Shown: positions 25,342 through 33,243 of the stretch, in pieces | Layout of the letters: each line of letters starts with the position of its first letter | How positions within the stretch are numbered: the first letter of the stretch is position 1 | The notes under the pieces: model-generated | What the model was told of the DNA's origin: nothing | Databases searched by the model: none | The model's input: the letters and a program-made list of their open reading frames with translations, nothing else | From: a virus | IMG/VR virus record: IMGVR_UViG_3300036828_000354 | Coordinates: 1 to 44,795 of that record | DNA length: 44,795 bases | Strand: one strand, 5' to 3' | Translations under genes and position numbers: made by a program

Positions 25342-26820
25342 CTAGAATCTATAACTAAAGTTTCCATCAGGAAGAAGAAAGAAGACTCTCTCTTTAGCTC
25401 TACTTACTGCGACATACCAGCACCTGTGTTCATCATCAGGATTCCTTATCATGCCCTCCCATACTGCTCGACTCATCTCAGGGTCTATCAAAACAGTGTG
25501 AGCCTCTCGCCCTTTTGATTGATGAATAGACATGAGCTCTACCTTTGGAAGTGCGCACCTTAGAAACCCTCTCTTCCTAATATACGCAGCCATATCTTCT
25601 TTATTAGGTATATCTAATAACTGAAACCATCTTTCAATCTTTGGTATCTCAAAGAACGTATCTTTGATACTCACGGATTTGTGTTCTTTAATTAGTCCAT
25701 AGACTTCTGGTGCTATGTAATCATGATCACAGAAGTGTAGAAGTTTCTTAACATCCTCAGATTTTGCTTCACCATGTTCAAAGAGTTGAAACCACGCTCC
25801 AAGAGCTCTTCTAACATCTAGATCATTAAATGGACTTCCCCTACCTATATAAGGAATAGATTCATTTCTTAAAAGTTGAGAGATATCTGATCCTCGATAA
25901 TGATTTCTAAAAAGAATAAAGGATTTTTGATCGAGATCTACTGATCCCAGATAACCTGCATTAGCCACCAATCCCTCAGATTCTGTAGGATTGTATTCTT
26001 TTGGAAGACGTTTCCTTATTCGTTGAGCTATCTCTAACGCGGCGTGATGAACCGCTTTTGATAGTCGATAGGACTGGTGAAGCACTTCTACTTTATCAAC
26101 CGCTAGATCTTGGAAGGCGTTACTATCAGCACCAGCCCAGTGGAAGATTGCTTGATCGTCATCTCCTGCAATGTACCATCGCTTAGCATTCGCCCCAAGT
26201 CGTTCAACAGCGTCCCATTGTAGAGCGGATAAGTCTTGAGCTTCATCGACAAAGATAGTATCGATGTCGAGTGACTTGCCATACTCGATATATCTAGTGA
26301 GAAGATCGGTATAGTCAAGCATTCCGTTCGCTTCTTTCCACGCTCTATAGGCATTGGTGAACCACCTTGCATACTTGAAGTCAACTTCGGTTGACAAACC
26401 CTGCAGTGTATCCTTAAGTTGAAGTTTCCTATGTCTTCCACAGTGGTTAGCTTGCAAAAGAACATCATCTCTTGTTGGAGCATCTATCCCTCTAGTGAAC
26501 TCTTCAATCCAAGGATCAAAATCATTACCTGTAAGTTTAATTCCTAACTGATTGCCGAATTTTCTAATATTCTCAGGTCTTACAATTTGATCTCTTCCTA
26601 TTGCAAGTTGTCGATAACAGATAGAGTGTATAGTCTTTAGATAAGGAAAATCGTTATCAGCCTTATTAGTTCGTTGAAGAGCCTCTACTCTTGCAGCTCT
26701 AGTGAAGGTCAGAAAAGAGATTCTGTTGGGGGGAGTCCCGTTCTGTATTTCCTTTTCTAGATACTGAAGTAGACAAGTTGTTTTCCCCGTTCCTGGAGGG
26801 CCGAGTATCTTTAGTTTCAT
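25342..26820 (-). CDS. UvrD/Rep-like SF1 DNA helicase
   Basis: 492 aa. Motif I 'GPPGTGKTT' (residues 7-15), Ia 'ISFLTFTRAARVEA', II 'IFVDEAQDL', III 'WYIAGDDDQAIFHWAGA', IV 'LHQSYRLSKAVH', V 'VELMSIHQSKGREAHTV' and VI 'WYVAVSRAKERVFFLL' are all present and in order. A 3'-5' unwinding role in phage replication or recombination is expected. Its start overlaps the upstream gene by 122 bases, yet it has SD GAAGG. Confidence 0.95.
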   Translation of the reverse strand: MKLKILGPPGTGKTTCLLQYLEKEIQNGTPPNRISFLTFTRAARVEALQRTNKADNDFPYLKTIHSICYRQLAIGRDQIVRPENIRKFGNQLGIKLTGNDFDPWIEEFTRGIDAPTRDDVLLQANHCGRHRKLQLKDTLQGLSTEVDFKYARWFTNAYRAWKEANGMLDYTDLLTRYIEYGKSLDIDTIFVDEAQDLSALQWDAVERLGANAKRWYIAGDDDQAIFHWAGADSNAFQDLAVDKVEVLHQSYRLSKAVHHAALEIAQRIRKRLPKEYNPTESEGLVANAGYLGSVDLDQKSFILFRNHYRGSDISQLLRNESIPYIGRGSPFNDLDVRRALGAWFQLFEHGEAKSEDVKKLLHFCDHDYIAPEVYGLIKEHKSVSIKDTFFEIPKIERWFQLLDIPNKEDMAAYIRKRGFLRCALPKVELMSIHQSKGREAHTVLIDPEMSRAVWEGMIRNPDDEHRCWYVAVSRAKERVFFLLPDGNFSYRF

Positions 26821-27238
26821 CAGTGGCCTTCTTTCGTATAGGCATCATCCAGCTTTTACCTGGACATTGAACATACTCAATGCAATCATACCACATCGGG
26901 GGATTGTCGTATGGGCTACGTGAAAATCTAGTTACGTTTTCTTCCTCATATACTTCCATTTTACCGTGAGTTAGCATGCAGAGAGCTATACCCGCCCAGT
27001 GAGCATGATGTCTCATTGATATCAAAGGAGCGAAGGTTCCTGCTTTACAAGCTATCAGAAATCCAATCTCATCTAATTCTGAGTTATGTATCCTCGCTAC
27101 TAAACCCTCATCAAAAGCTTTGATCATCTCATTAGCTATGATAGAGGTCTTCTCATCTCTGCAGTACTCAACCCATTCTTCTGGGTTTAGATTCTTAGCG
27201 ATGAAAGCATCATCGTCATGAGGATCATAGCTGGTCAC
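26699..27238 (-). CDS. Hypothetical protein
   Basis: 179 aa. The first 130 residues look folded ('NLNPEEWVEYCRDEKTSIIA', 'MRHHAHWAGIALCMLTHGK'). The last 45 (TKDTRPSRNGENNLSTSVSR onward) are low-complexity and fall in the overlap with the helicase start. It may end functionally earlier. No recognised family. Confidence 0.68.
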   Translation of the reverse strand: MTSYDPHDDDAFIAKNLNPEEWVEYCRDEKTSIIANEMIKAFDEGLVARIHNSELDEIGFLIACKAGTFAPLISMRHHAHWAGIALCMLTHGKMEVYEEENVTRFSRSPYDNPPMWYDCIEYVQCPGKSWMMPIRKKATDETKDTRPSRNGENNLSTSVSRKGNTERDSPQQNLFSDLH

Positions 27239-27485
27239 GTTTATCCATCACTTTCTCAATAATGTTTTCAATAGTTTGAAGATTGGTTTCTTTATCTATT
27301 ATCTCAAAGGAATCATTTAAGATAATGAAAGTTACACCAGTCGTTTCATAAATTCTTCTAAAGAAATCATTAAGATAGGCCGAGGTTCTATCATCTGGAA
27401 TACCGTTGAATCTAAGAAAGTAAACAGCATCTCTCTTAAGTTCAGCTATTTCTTTGATTCTCAGTTCTAATACGCTGCTTCTCAT
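27225..27485 (-). CDS. Hypothetical protein
   Basis: 86 aa, alpha/beta ('FIILNDSFEIIDK') with a long helical N-terminus. Overlaps the DUF3310 gene by 44 bases and the next gene by 14. Unknown function. Confidence 0.68.
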   Translation of the reverse strand: MRSSVLELRIKEIAELKRDAVYFLRFNGIPDDRTSAYLNDFFRRIYETTGVTFIILNDSFEIIDKETNLQTIENIIEKVMDKRDQL

Positions 27486-27978
27486 TCTCTATCCTCCTTG
27501 TAAGATACCATCTAGCTTTCTCCAAATCTTCTAGGGAATTACTATTTTTCTTCCCAGCACGGCTGATATATTTAACAGTGTTACCCAAATGAAAGTCCAG
27601 ATTCCACGCTTCAATGACTTTAATAGCCTCATATGGGTTATTGCCTCCTCCATAGTGACGTGGATGGTTTACTGCTTCATCATGTCTTGGTGGTGCTTCT
27701 GGCTTACTTGCATATAACGGAGAATCTAAATAAAGTGAACCGATTTTTGTTCTATAGCCAAAACAATAAGCTAAATCGTTTGGTAACCATTGCATAACTA
27801 TAAGGTTAACGTTATCACGATATTCAGGACCCGCTACTATTATTTCAAGTCCTTTTTGATCTGAAATACTCCATGTCCAATCTCGTGCTTCATTTCCTAA
27901 GATTTCTCTTAGTCGTGGGTACACTTCTTCATGAAAGGATTTTCTAAATTCAGTATGCTTCATCATGTCATTTATCAA
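27442..27978 (-). CDS. DUF3310-containing protein
   Basis: 178 aa. The C-terminal about 65 residues ('VNHPRHYGGGNNPYEAIKVI', 'LGNTVKYISRAGKK', 'LEDLEKARWYLTRRIE') are a clear DUF3310 domain, often annotated near phage nucleotide metabolism. The first about 100 residues are an extra unassigned domain. Start could be TTG 27978 (TTGA overlap with ThyX stop, GAGG upstream) or ATG 27966. Confidence 0.85.
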   Translation of the reverse strand: MINDMMKHTEFRKSFHEEVYPRLREILGNEARDWTWSISDQKGLEIIVAGPEYRDNVNLIVMQWLPNDLAYCFGYRTKIGSLYLDSPLYASKPEAPPRHDEAVNHPRHYGGGNNPYEAIKVIEAWNLDFHLGNTVKYISRAGKKNSNSLEDLEKARWYLTRRIENEKQRIRTENQRNS

Positions 27979-28667
27979 TGTGGTTTCCTCATATTCGAAA
28001 TTTGAGTTTCCCCTGGAATGATGTCATCAAAGAGTAGTGGCACATACTTTTTAAACTCCTCGAGAAGAGGATCACAAATCTGACGAATCTGAGGGTGAGC
28101 CTCTTTGGTTGTACGCATTAACAGCAGATGTCTCCACGATCTAAGATTGGCTGAAGTCATGATCTTAGCTGCTAAAGCATTTGGAAACACGCTTCTTGCT
28201 TCTTGAGGTCGCCAACCTTTTTTAAGAAGACTTTTATACCGTGATTCAGCATCTACTATTCCATACACCCAGTCTCTATCATATTTACAATCTTCTTCAT
28301 GAATCTTAATCTCAGATGAACAAGCCTTACACTCTACTCCAACAATCGGGTAAATGAAAGACGGGGGCATCTTCTTTTCATAGTTTACGAATCTAGTGGA
28401 TTCTTGAGTAAAAGACATAAGGCGATGACGAACCCACTCATGAGTAATCCCTCTGTCCATAACGGCGATAACTGAACAACTAGCGTGCTCAACCACAGAC
28501 CAGTCGCCGTGATCCACAACAACGTTCTGTATGAAACGTGTCCATGTATTTTCATTCATGTTCTCCTCTGACCGATGTGATATTCGTGCTCCATACTCTA
28601 TGTTTCGTAGACCAAAGATCAAATGATCTGGATCCATAATAGATGCTGATGCTTTAATGATTTTCAT
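27975..28667 (-). CDS. thyX: Flavin-dependent thymidylate synthase ThyX
   Basis: 230 aa. The ThyX signature RHRxxSxxxxSxR appears as 'RHRLMSFTQESTRF' (residues 80-93). Other family blocks: 'HGDWSVVEHASCSVIAVMDR' and 'RTTKEAHPQIRQIC'. A CxxC pair with a later Cys (CKAC, EEDC) at about 113-127 is an insertion. It makes dTMP from dUMP using FAD, so the phage has a dTMP route independent of its ThyA-family protein. Confidence 0.95.
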   Translation of the reverse strand: MKIIKASASIMDPDHLIFGLRNIEYGARISHRSEENMNENTWTRFIQNVVVDHGDWSVVEHASCSVIAVMDRGITHEWVRHRLMSFTQESTRFVNYEKKMPPSFIYPIVGVECKACSSEIKIHEEDCKYDRDWVYGIVDAESRYKSLLKKGWRPQEARSVFPNALAAKIMTSANLRSWRHLLLMRTTKEAHPQIRQICDPLLEEFKKYVPLLFDDIIPGETQISNMRKPH

Positions 28668-29149
28668 GCGACTTTTAACTCCGGATAACGTTTGACTAAA
28701 TGTCCTCTAAGTTTTGGTGACAAGTGAACTTCCTTTGGAGTTATTCTATGTGTGAACCCGGGTAAGACATTAAGTAAATAGAATTGACCTATATCACAAC
28801 CTGCCGTTACTAGTTCAGAGCAAATCCACTTATCGACGTTGTGCCAATTATTATGAAATAGAATGCCACCAATATCTGAGAAGTCATATGGCTTGCCAAT
28901 CTGAGCATGAACAAAATTCATGATCGCGTCATACTGCCATTGAGGTACTGAAATAGCATAAACTAACTCAAGTGCTGGTTTACAATAATTAGCTGCACGA
29001 GTCTGTACTCCACCTTCAGCCCTAGCACCAGTCCATCTACCATCTGGCTCACCAAACTCGATATGATCCAGATAACCTGCAGAAAAGAAATCTATTAGAT
29101 TACCTACTATATCTTTAGAGTTAATACATCTAATAATTAGATCTGGCAT
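28664..29149 (-). CDS. NlpC/P60-like (YiiX-type) protein
   Basis: 161 aa from ATG 29149 with GGAGG five bases before; a longer frame reaching 29218 would run into element C and lacks SD. 'LDHIEFG' (His29) precedes 'DKWICSELVTAGCD' (Cys110), the reversed order of permuted NlpC/P60 enzymes; 'QIGKPYDFSDIGGIL' is typical of the group. Members are amidases, peptidases or acyltransferases. Why it lies among early genes is unclear. Confidence 0.7.
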   Translation of the reverse strand: MPDLIIRCINSKDIVGNLIDFFSAGYLDHIEFGEPDGRWTGARAEGGVQTRAANYCKPALELVYAISVPQWQYDAIMNFVHAQIGKPYDFSDIGGILFHNNWHNVDKWICSELVTAGCDIGQFYLLNVLPGFTHRITPKEVHLSPKLRGHLVKRYPELKVA

Positions 29150-29174
29150 ATAACCTCCTATTCTCCAATGATTT

Positions 29175-29270
29175 TGTGCAAAAATTCGGGTGTATATTAT
29201 TATAGGTAAAAATTGCACAATTAACCCTAGATATCACCAGGGTCACCTGGAGTGCACTCTAGGTGAATTG
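29175..29270. promoter_or_regulatory. Intergenic element C (third copy, opposite orientation to adjoining genes)
   Basis: TGTGCAAAAATTCGGGTGTA at 29175, AT-rich TATTATTATAGG, then TTGCACAATT at 29213, with the same 36-base spacing as A and B. TTGTGCAA and TTGCACAA are inverted copies. Then come ACCCTAGATATCACC and a 10-bp hairpin at 29243-29266 (TCACCTGGAG/CTCTAGGTGA, with one G-T pair). The element reads + while genes on both sides are -, unlike A and B. Confidence 0.6.
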
Positions 29271-29276
29271 CGTATG

Positions 29277-29462
29277 TCACCAGGATTTAATATTGAGCTC
29301 ATTTTTTAACTTCGTCAAAAGCGCAGGATCGAGTTTTCTTTCATCTAAGATTATGCCTCTTGGCTTGTGTGCCTCAGCGGTAATGGCTTCGTTTAGATGT
29401 TTCCATTCCTCACGAGAAAACCTAAAGCGAATGATCTGCCAGTCCATCCCTTTGACCATCAT
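29277..29462 (-). CDS. Hypothetical protein
   Basis: 61 aa, basic and helical ('REEWKHLNEAITAEAHKP', 'ALLTKLKNELN'). ATG overlaps the stop of the upstream gene. Last gene before element C. Unknown function. Confidence 0.65.
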   Translation of the reverse strand: MMVKGMDWQIIRFRFSREEWKHLNEAITAEAHKPRGIILDERKLDPALLTKLKNELNIKSW

Positions 29463-29788
29463 GTTGGAATCTCCATAAATTCTACTGGTTTAGCTTTCAT
29501 AATAGCATAAGCTAGTTCACTTTTAGTAGAATCTCCCATATATCCACCTTTGTTAATGATGTAGACATAGTCAGCAAGATCAATCTTTCGTTTGTGAAGT
29601 TCATCTAACTTAATTTTTTCTGATGGAGTACAGTTAAGATTTTCCCCATGAGCTTGATTTACTGAATGAGGATAAAATCCAACAGTAAGAACAATTTCTC
29701 CTTTCATCGTTAGACGAAAATTAGTTTTCTGAAATTCTTCATAAAATCTAGTCGATCCACAAAGACAGACAATAGTAGGTCTTTTCAT
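29459..29788 (-). CDS. Nucleoside 2-deoxyribosyltransferase-like protein
   Basis: 109 aa. 'TIVCLCGSTRFYEEFQ' at the N-terminus and 'KIDLADYVYIINKGGYMGDS' with 'TKSELAYAIMKAKPVEFM' match the nucleoside deoxyribosyltransferase / DUF4406 fold. Likely in nucleoside salvage or hydrolysis of a modified nucleotide. Overlaps both neighbours by 4 bases. Confidence 0.78.
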   Translation of the reverse strand: MKRPTIVCLCGSTRFYEEFQKTNFRLTMKGEIVLTVGFYPHSVNQAHGENLNCTPSEKIKLDELHKRKIDLADYVYIINKGGYMGDSTKSELAYAIMKAKPVEFMEIPT

Positions 29789-30108
29789 GCTTTCACCGCA
29801 TTCATTTGTTTCAAAATCTTTTCTATGCAGAAGTTACATACCTCGATAAAACTATCTTCATTATTATCTAACTCAACAACTTTTTCCACATGAGAACTGT
29901 GACAAATATCACACTTCATCTTAGTCCAGCCATTATTCCCAATAACTTTATCTACTGCATCTGAGTTTCCTCGTACAGCTAATAAGTTTTTATAAACAAT
30001 TTCAGTATCACCTGTAAGAGTCATTCCCCATTTGCCATCTCTAAAATAAACTTCTTTCCATCTTTCAGGTGCTTCTAATGCTAGAATATGCTTTGTCCAT
30101 ATCTTCAT
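29785..30108 (-). CDS. Zinc-ribbon hypothetical protein
   Basis: 107 aa. 'MKCDICHSSHVEKVVELDNN' and 'EVCNFCIEKIL' give two CxxC pairs at about 64-92, a zinc ribbon. N-terminal half is beta-rich. Four-base overlaps with the primase and salvage genes show coupling. Function unknown. Confidence 0.7.
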   Translation of the reverse strand: MKIWTKHILALEAPERWKEVYFRDGKWGMTLTGDTEIVYKNLLAVRGNSDAVDKVIGNNGWTKMKCDICHSSHVEKVVELDNNEDSFIEVCNFCIEKILKQMNAVKA

Positions 30109-31595
30109 AAGTCTGTTTTCTCCGGTTCAAATATAGCATCATCATAGTTTTCTGTCTGACGGTTGACAGATGAAGCAGCTATTGTCCAGGCCCTTATCAC
30201 CTTACCTTTGATCTTAATCGTTTCCGAAACGCACTTTCTCTGATGGAGTAAAGCGAATAGATCTTGATTTTGAATCATTACTTTCTGAGACAATAAGTAT
30301 CTTTGAAGATAAGATACCTGGAATAGAATCTTCTCTTTCTCGAAGATCGGCATTCCCCTTAATAGATCTTCTCTACTCTTTGATCTTTCACTTAACGCTA
30401 GGAAATCATCTATCTTTTCATTAACAGATCCAAAGTTTGAAGCGTCTTCTGGAGCCTCAATATCAGTTTTAGTAGTTAATAGATTCTTTAACTTCTGTTC
30501 CCATTGAGCTTGTTTTATTGGTCTAATTATAAGATCTTGGGTTTCAAAGATACGCTTACGAAACTTCTCATAGCTTCGAAATTCGTCTGAGCTCAAGTGA
30601 ATATCCTTTGAATTCACTTCTACTGTATATGTGGGTGGATCAGTAAGAATCTTTCTTAGATTTTGAACATTTAATTCATCGAAGTTGTTTTCATCTTCCC
30701 ACGGTTTATTACCAACTCCGAATGGGAGAGTAAGGCATGTTTTCCTATCACAGTGAGAACAAAGCGGCTCCTCATCACATTTGTATTGGTACTGTCGGAG
30801 TCCCAAACTTTTAATGAGCGCTTCCAACTCGTTAGAAGGAAGAGGAGGCGAAACATAGTTCTTATTATAGTTACGTAACTTATCTTGCCAACCATTCGGA
30901 CTTGATTTTCTATAGAAAACTCCATACGAAAAGAGTCCGACGTTTCTCGATCCAGTTCCAAGTCCCTCACGACTTAACTCCTTTAAACATGGTGGCATTT
31001 CCTCTATTTGAACTAAATCTGAACTTATTGTCTCATCTATTTTTTCGTCTCCGGTATAGAATCTGACTGACTTGACGAACTCATCAAGATCGTAGGAGCC
31101 ATTAGGTCCAACCGAATATCTGACTGTGTTTTCAGAGTTGAAATACGGCAAGTTGATCCAGTTACCAATGTTACCTGCAGTACTTTTCGTTTGCTTGGGA
31201 AATACTTCTGTTTTAGACGGATAACCGAGGAGAGAAGCCCATTTCTTGAGTAGGTACTGTACGGTAGTAGCATTAAATGGTTTGGAGAAGAAGACGTAGA
31301 GATGAGCTCCACCACTTTTACTTCGGCAGACGGATAGAGGGAGATTCCGTTTAGATACACGCGCATAAAGCTCCTTATGATCAATAGTATCTATATCTAT
31401 ATCTATGGCCCCGAAGTAACACATTCCATTCTCATCAACAGGAACTATTCCCAGCCCAATTTCTCCAGCTAAATGACGTAAGTAGTCTTCTTCCGTGGCA
31501 GGAGACAAAAGTGTGGCCATCTTACCCGTGGACTTTTCCCAAGTACCATGAGCAAGCGCAGACCCTCGAAATAGATCAATAAACTTATATGACAA
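30105..31595 (-). CDS. Primase-polymerase (AEP/TOTE-like) primase
   Basis: 496 aa. Metal-binding 'GAIDIDID' (Asp65, Asp67) followed by 'LPLSVCRSKSGGAHLYVFFS' (His98) are the catalytic motifs of archaeo-eukaryotic primase-like enzymes. A Cys cluster 'CDEEPLCSHCDRKTC' at about 273-287 is likely the PriCT/zinc part. The C-terminal 200 residues are helical with no visible helicase motif. Start is taken as TTG 31595 with AGGG close by. It would prime phage DNA synthesis with polA. Confidence 0.85.
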   Translation of the reverse strand: MSYKFIDLFRGSALAHGTWEKSTGKMATLLSPATEEDYLRHLAGEIGLGIVPVDENGMCYFGAIDIDIDTIDHKELYARVSKRNLPLSVCRSKSGGAHLYVFFSKPFNATTVQYLLKKWASLLGYPSKTEVFPKQTKSTAGNIGNWINLPYFNSENTVRYSVGPNGSYDLDEFVKSVRFYTGDEKIDETISSDLVQIEEMPPCLKELSREGLGTGSRNVGLFSYGVFYRKSSPNGWQDKLRNYNKNYVSPPLPSNELEALIKSLGLRQYQYKCDEEPLCSHCDRKTCLTLPFGVGNKPWEDENNFDELNVQNLRKILTDPPTYTVEVNSKDIHLSSDEFRSYEKFRKRIFETQDLIIRPIKQAQWEQKLKNLLTTKTDIEAPEDASNFGSVNEKIDDFLALSERSKSREDLLRGMPIFEKEKILFQVSYLQRYLLSQKVMIQNQDLFALLHQRKCVSETIKIKGKVIRAWTIAASSVNRQTENYDDAIFEPEKTDL

Positions 31596-31616
31596 TTGAC
31601 CCTTCTCTAGCCTATA

Positions 31617-31642
31617 CGGGGGACTGATCTCTCAGTCCCCCG
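31617..31642. terminator. Perfect 11-bp hairpin between two DNA-metabolism genes
   Basis: CGGGGGACTGA and TCAGTCCCCCG with a 4-base loop lie between the stop at 31649 and the primase start at 31595 (- strand). There is no T-run after it, so it may act as a partial terminator, processing site or RNA stabiliser rather than a classical terminator. Confidence 0.55.
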
Positions 31643-31648
31643 CACTAT

Positions 31649-32470
31649 TTAAAATGCTTCAGATTTTCCTTCGATGTCATTTGCTCCATGACCAAATGCT
31701 TCGGCTTCTTCACCAGTCGTATCGACCTTAACGTCCTTAGCACTTAGTTCCTTAAACAAATTATCCATTTGAGTAAATAGATTTTTGTCAACATATTTCC
31801 CAGGAGTAATCTTCTTTTCATACCACATATTGTTACCGTCACGCATCTCAACAACAGTGACAGTATACAACTTAGCGTACATTGGAAGATTAGTCAGTCG
31901 AACGGCGCCCAAAAGCTGTTTTGAAAACTTAAGTCCAGTTGACTTATAACTAACAGCAATTGGAGATGGCATGTCTACATAGGGAAGGAATGCCATGAAG
32001 TTATGATACAACGTACAAAGTGGCGGATCATTCGCATCTTCAGAGTCTTTTCGTGCTCCATTGCCCCACGCACTATACTGACATGAAGCACAACCCTGAG
32101 GAGAGATTCTTCCTCCATCGATTGCATTTGGAGAAGTACAATCGATTCCACCACCTTCGTCAATTGGAAAGTACTTGATGCGATTCTTAAAGAAATATAA
32201 ACCAATCAACTCAATTGTGTCGCCATAGATGTCCTGCGTAAGAGTATTGAAGAGTTTGCCTTCTTCTAAATCCTTAATGAATGCTGGATCACCCTTACGA
32301 CGCTGAGGAGAAAGTGACTGACACAGACCCAATCGAGGAATGATTATGTCTGAAGAATCTACATTCTCCATTCCAGCTTGATTACCGACTTCTTGCTTGA
32401 GAAAATCTGGAACTTCTTGATAAAGAGATGAGTGTTGCTTGACCAATTCCTTACTATCCTTCGTCGTCAT
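31649..32470 (-). CDS. Conserved phage protein, possibly DNA-binding
   Basis: 273 aa from ATG 32470 (SD GAGGAG); a longer frame to 32542 lies inside the next gene. 'DIIIPRLGLCQSLSPQRRKG', 'GKLFNTLTQDIYGDTIELI' and a Cys group (GCASCQYSAWG, LCTLYHN) resemble a conserved phage family often next to recombination or single-strand-binding genes. The exact role is not known to me. Followed by the strong hairpin and then the primase. Confidence 0.75.
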   Translation of the reverse strand: MTTKDSKELVKQHSSLYQEVPDFLKQEVGNQAGMENVDSSDIIIPRLGLCQSLSPQRRKGDPAFIKDLEEGKLFNTLTQDIYGDTIELIGLYFFKNRIKYFPIDEGGGIDCTSPNAIDGGRISPQGCASCQYSAWGNGARKDSEDANDPPLCTLYHNFMAFLPYVDMPSPIAVSYKSTGLKFSKQLLGAVRLTNLPMYAKLYTVTVVEMRDGNNMWYEKKITPGKYVDKNLFTQMDNLFKELSAKDVKVDTTGEEAEAFGHGANDIEGKSEAF

Positions 32471-32972
32471 AATTCGCTCCTCTAATAGAGATTGATTGTT
32501 TGAAGTAAGGTTCAATACCGGCAGGAACTGGTTGACCATCAATAAGTCTAATCTTTACTAGACTATTCATCGTCTGATAGTTAACCGAGAGAAGATCTTC
32601 CATGTCGTTCTCAGAAATCCAATTCATGAATGCTGGTTTATCCTTAACAGAAGAATAAACGTCATCTTTAATCGAGATAGATACTCCACCATCAAGTTTA
32701 ACAGTCGTAAATTCTTGACCTTCCATCATCTCAATTAATTCTTGTTGTGTTGCCTCTATGATAACTTGTTGTGCACTTTCTAGTTGCTTTAATCTGGCTT
32801 TCTCAGCTCTTGCTTGAGCATAAACAATACCTAGATTTCTTACTGTTACTGTCTTGCCTTCATCTAAAAGAGTTTTCTTTATCTCATCTTTTTTATTGTT
32901 GACCTTAGACTGATAGTCTGGCTCAGCCTGAACTTTTGTAAGCTGATCTTTGAATTTAGAGTATTTCCCCAT
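32454..32972 (-). CDS. Conserved phage protein of unknown function
   Basis: 172 aa from ATG 32972 (SD AGGAG; shares bases with the upstream TGA). N-terminal two thirds are charged helices (likely coiled coil 'ARAEKARLKQLESAQQVIIE'), followed by 'FTTVKLDGGVSISIKDDVYS', a beta element. The layout recalls phage proteins paired with the preceding family, but no function is assigned. Confidence 0.75.
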   Translation of the reverse strand: MGKYSKFKDQLTKVQAEPDYQSKVNNKKDEIKKTLLDEGKTVTVRNLGIVYAQARAEKARLKQLESAQQVIIEATQQELIEMMEGQEFTTVKLDGGVSISIKDDVYSSVKDKPAFMNWISENDMEDLLSVNYQTMNSLVKIRLIDGQPVPAGIEPYFKQSISIRGANYDDEG

Positions 32973-33232
32973 CACTTGCTCCTAGGACATTCAAAATCTG
33001 AGATATCATTTAGTGGAACTCTATACAAGGTCTTTTCTCCACAAGAACAAGTCACCGAACAAATTCTGCCTGTTCTTTTTATTGTTCTAATTTTTATTGC
33101 TTCATGTGGAGGTTTCATTCCTTCACTAAAAACTTTATCAGATTTTCGTCTAAGTTTTAATTCTTTAAGAAATGATAGATGCTGTTCAGCCATTAAAATA
33201 GCTATGTTTAGATGATCATCACTTAATTTCAT
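32972..33232 (-). CDS. Zinc-ribbon-like hypothetical protein
   Basis: 86 aa. C-terminal 'ICSVTCSCGEKTLYRVPLND' then 'FECPRSK' gives several Cys in a small ribbon. N-terminal helix (AILMAEQHLSFLKELKL). Unknown function. Confidence 0.68.
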   Translation of the reverse strand: MKLSDDHLNIAILMAEQHLSFLKELKLRRKSDKVFSEGMKPPHEAIKIRTIKRTGRICSVTCSCGEKTLYRVPLNDISDFECPRSK

Positions 33233-33243
33233 TTTTCCCCTTT

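Noticed and set aside
29263-29478. + strand frame of 71 codons downstream of element C
   Set aside because: It lies antisense to a coupled - strand gene, has no SD, and its sequence is not protein-like; kept as shadow.
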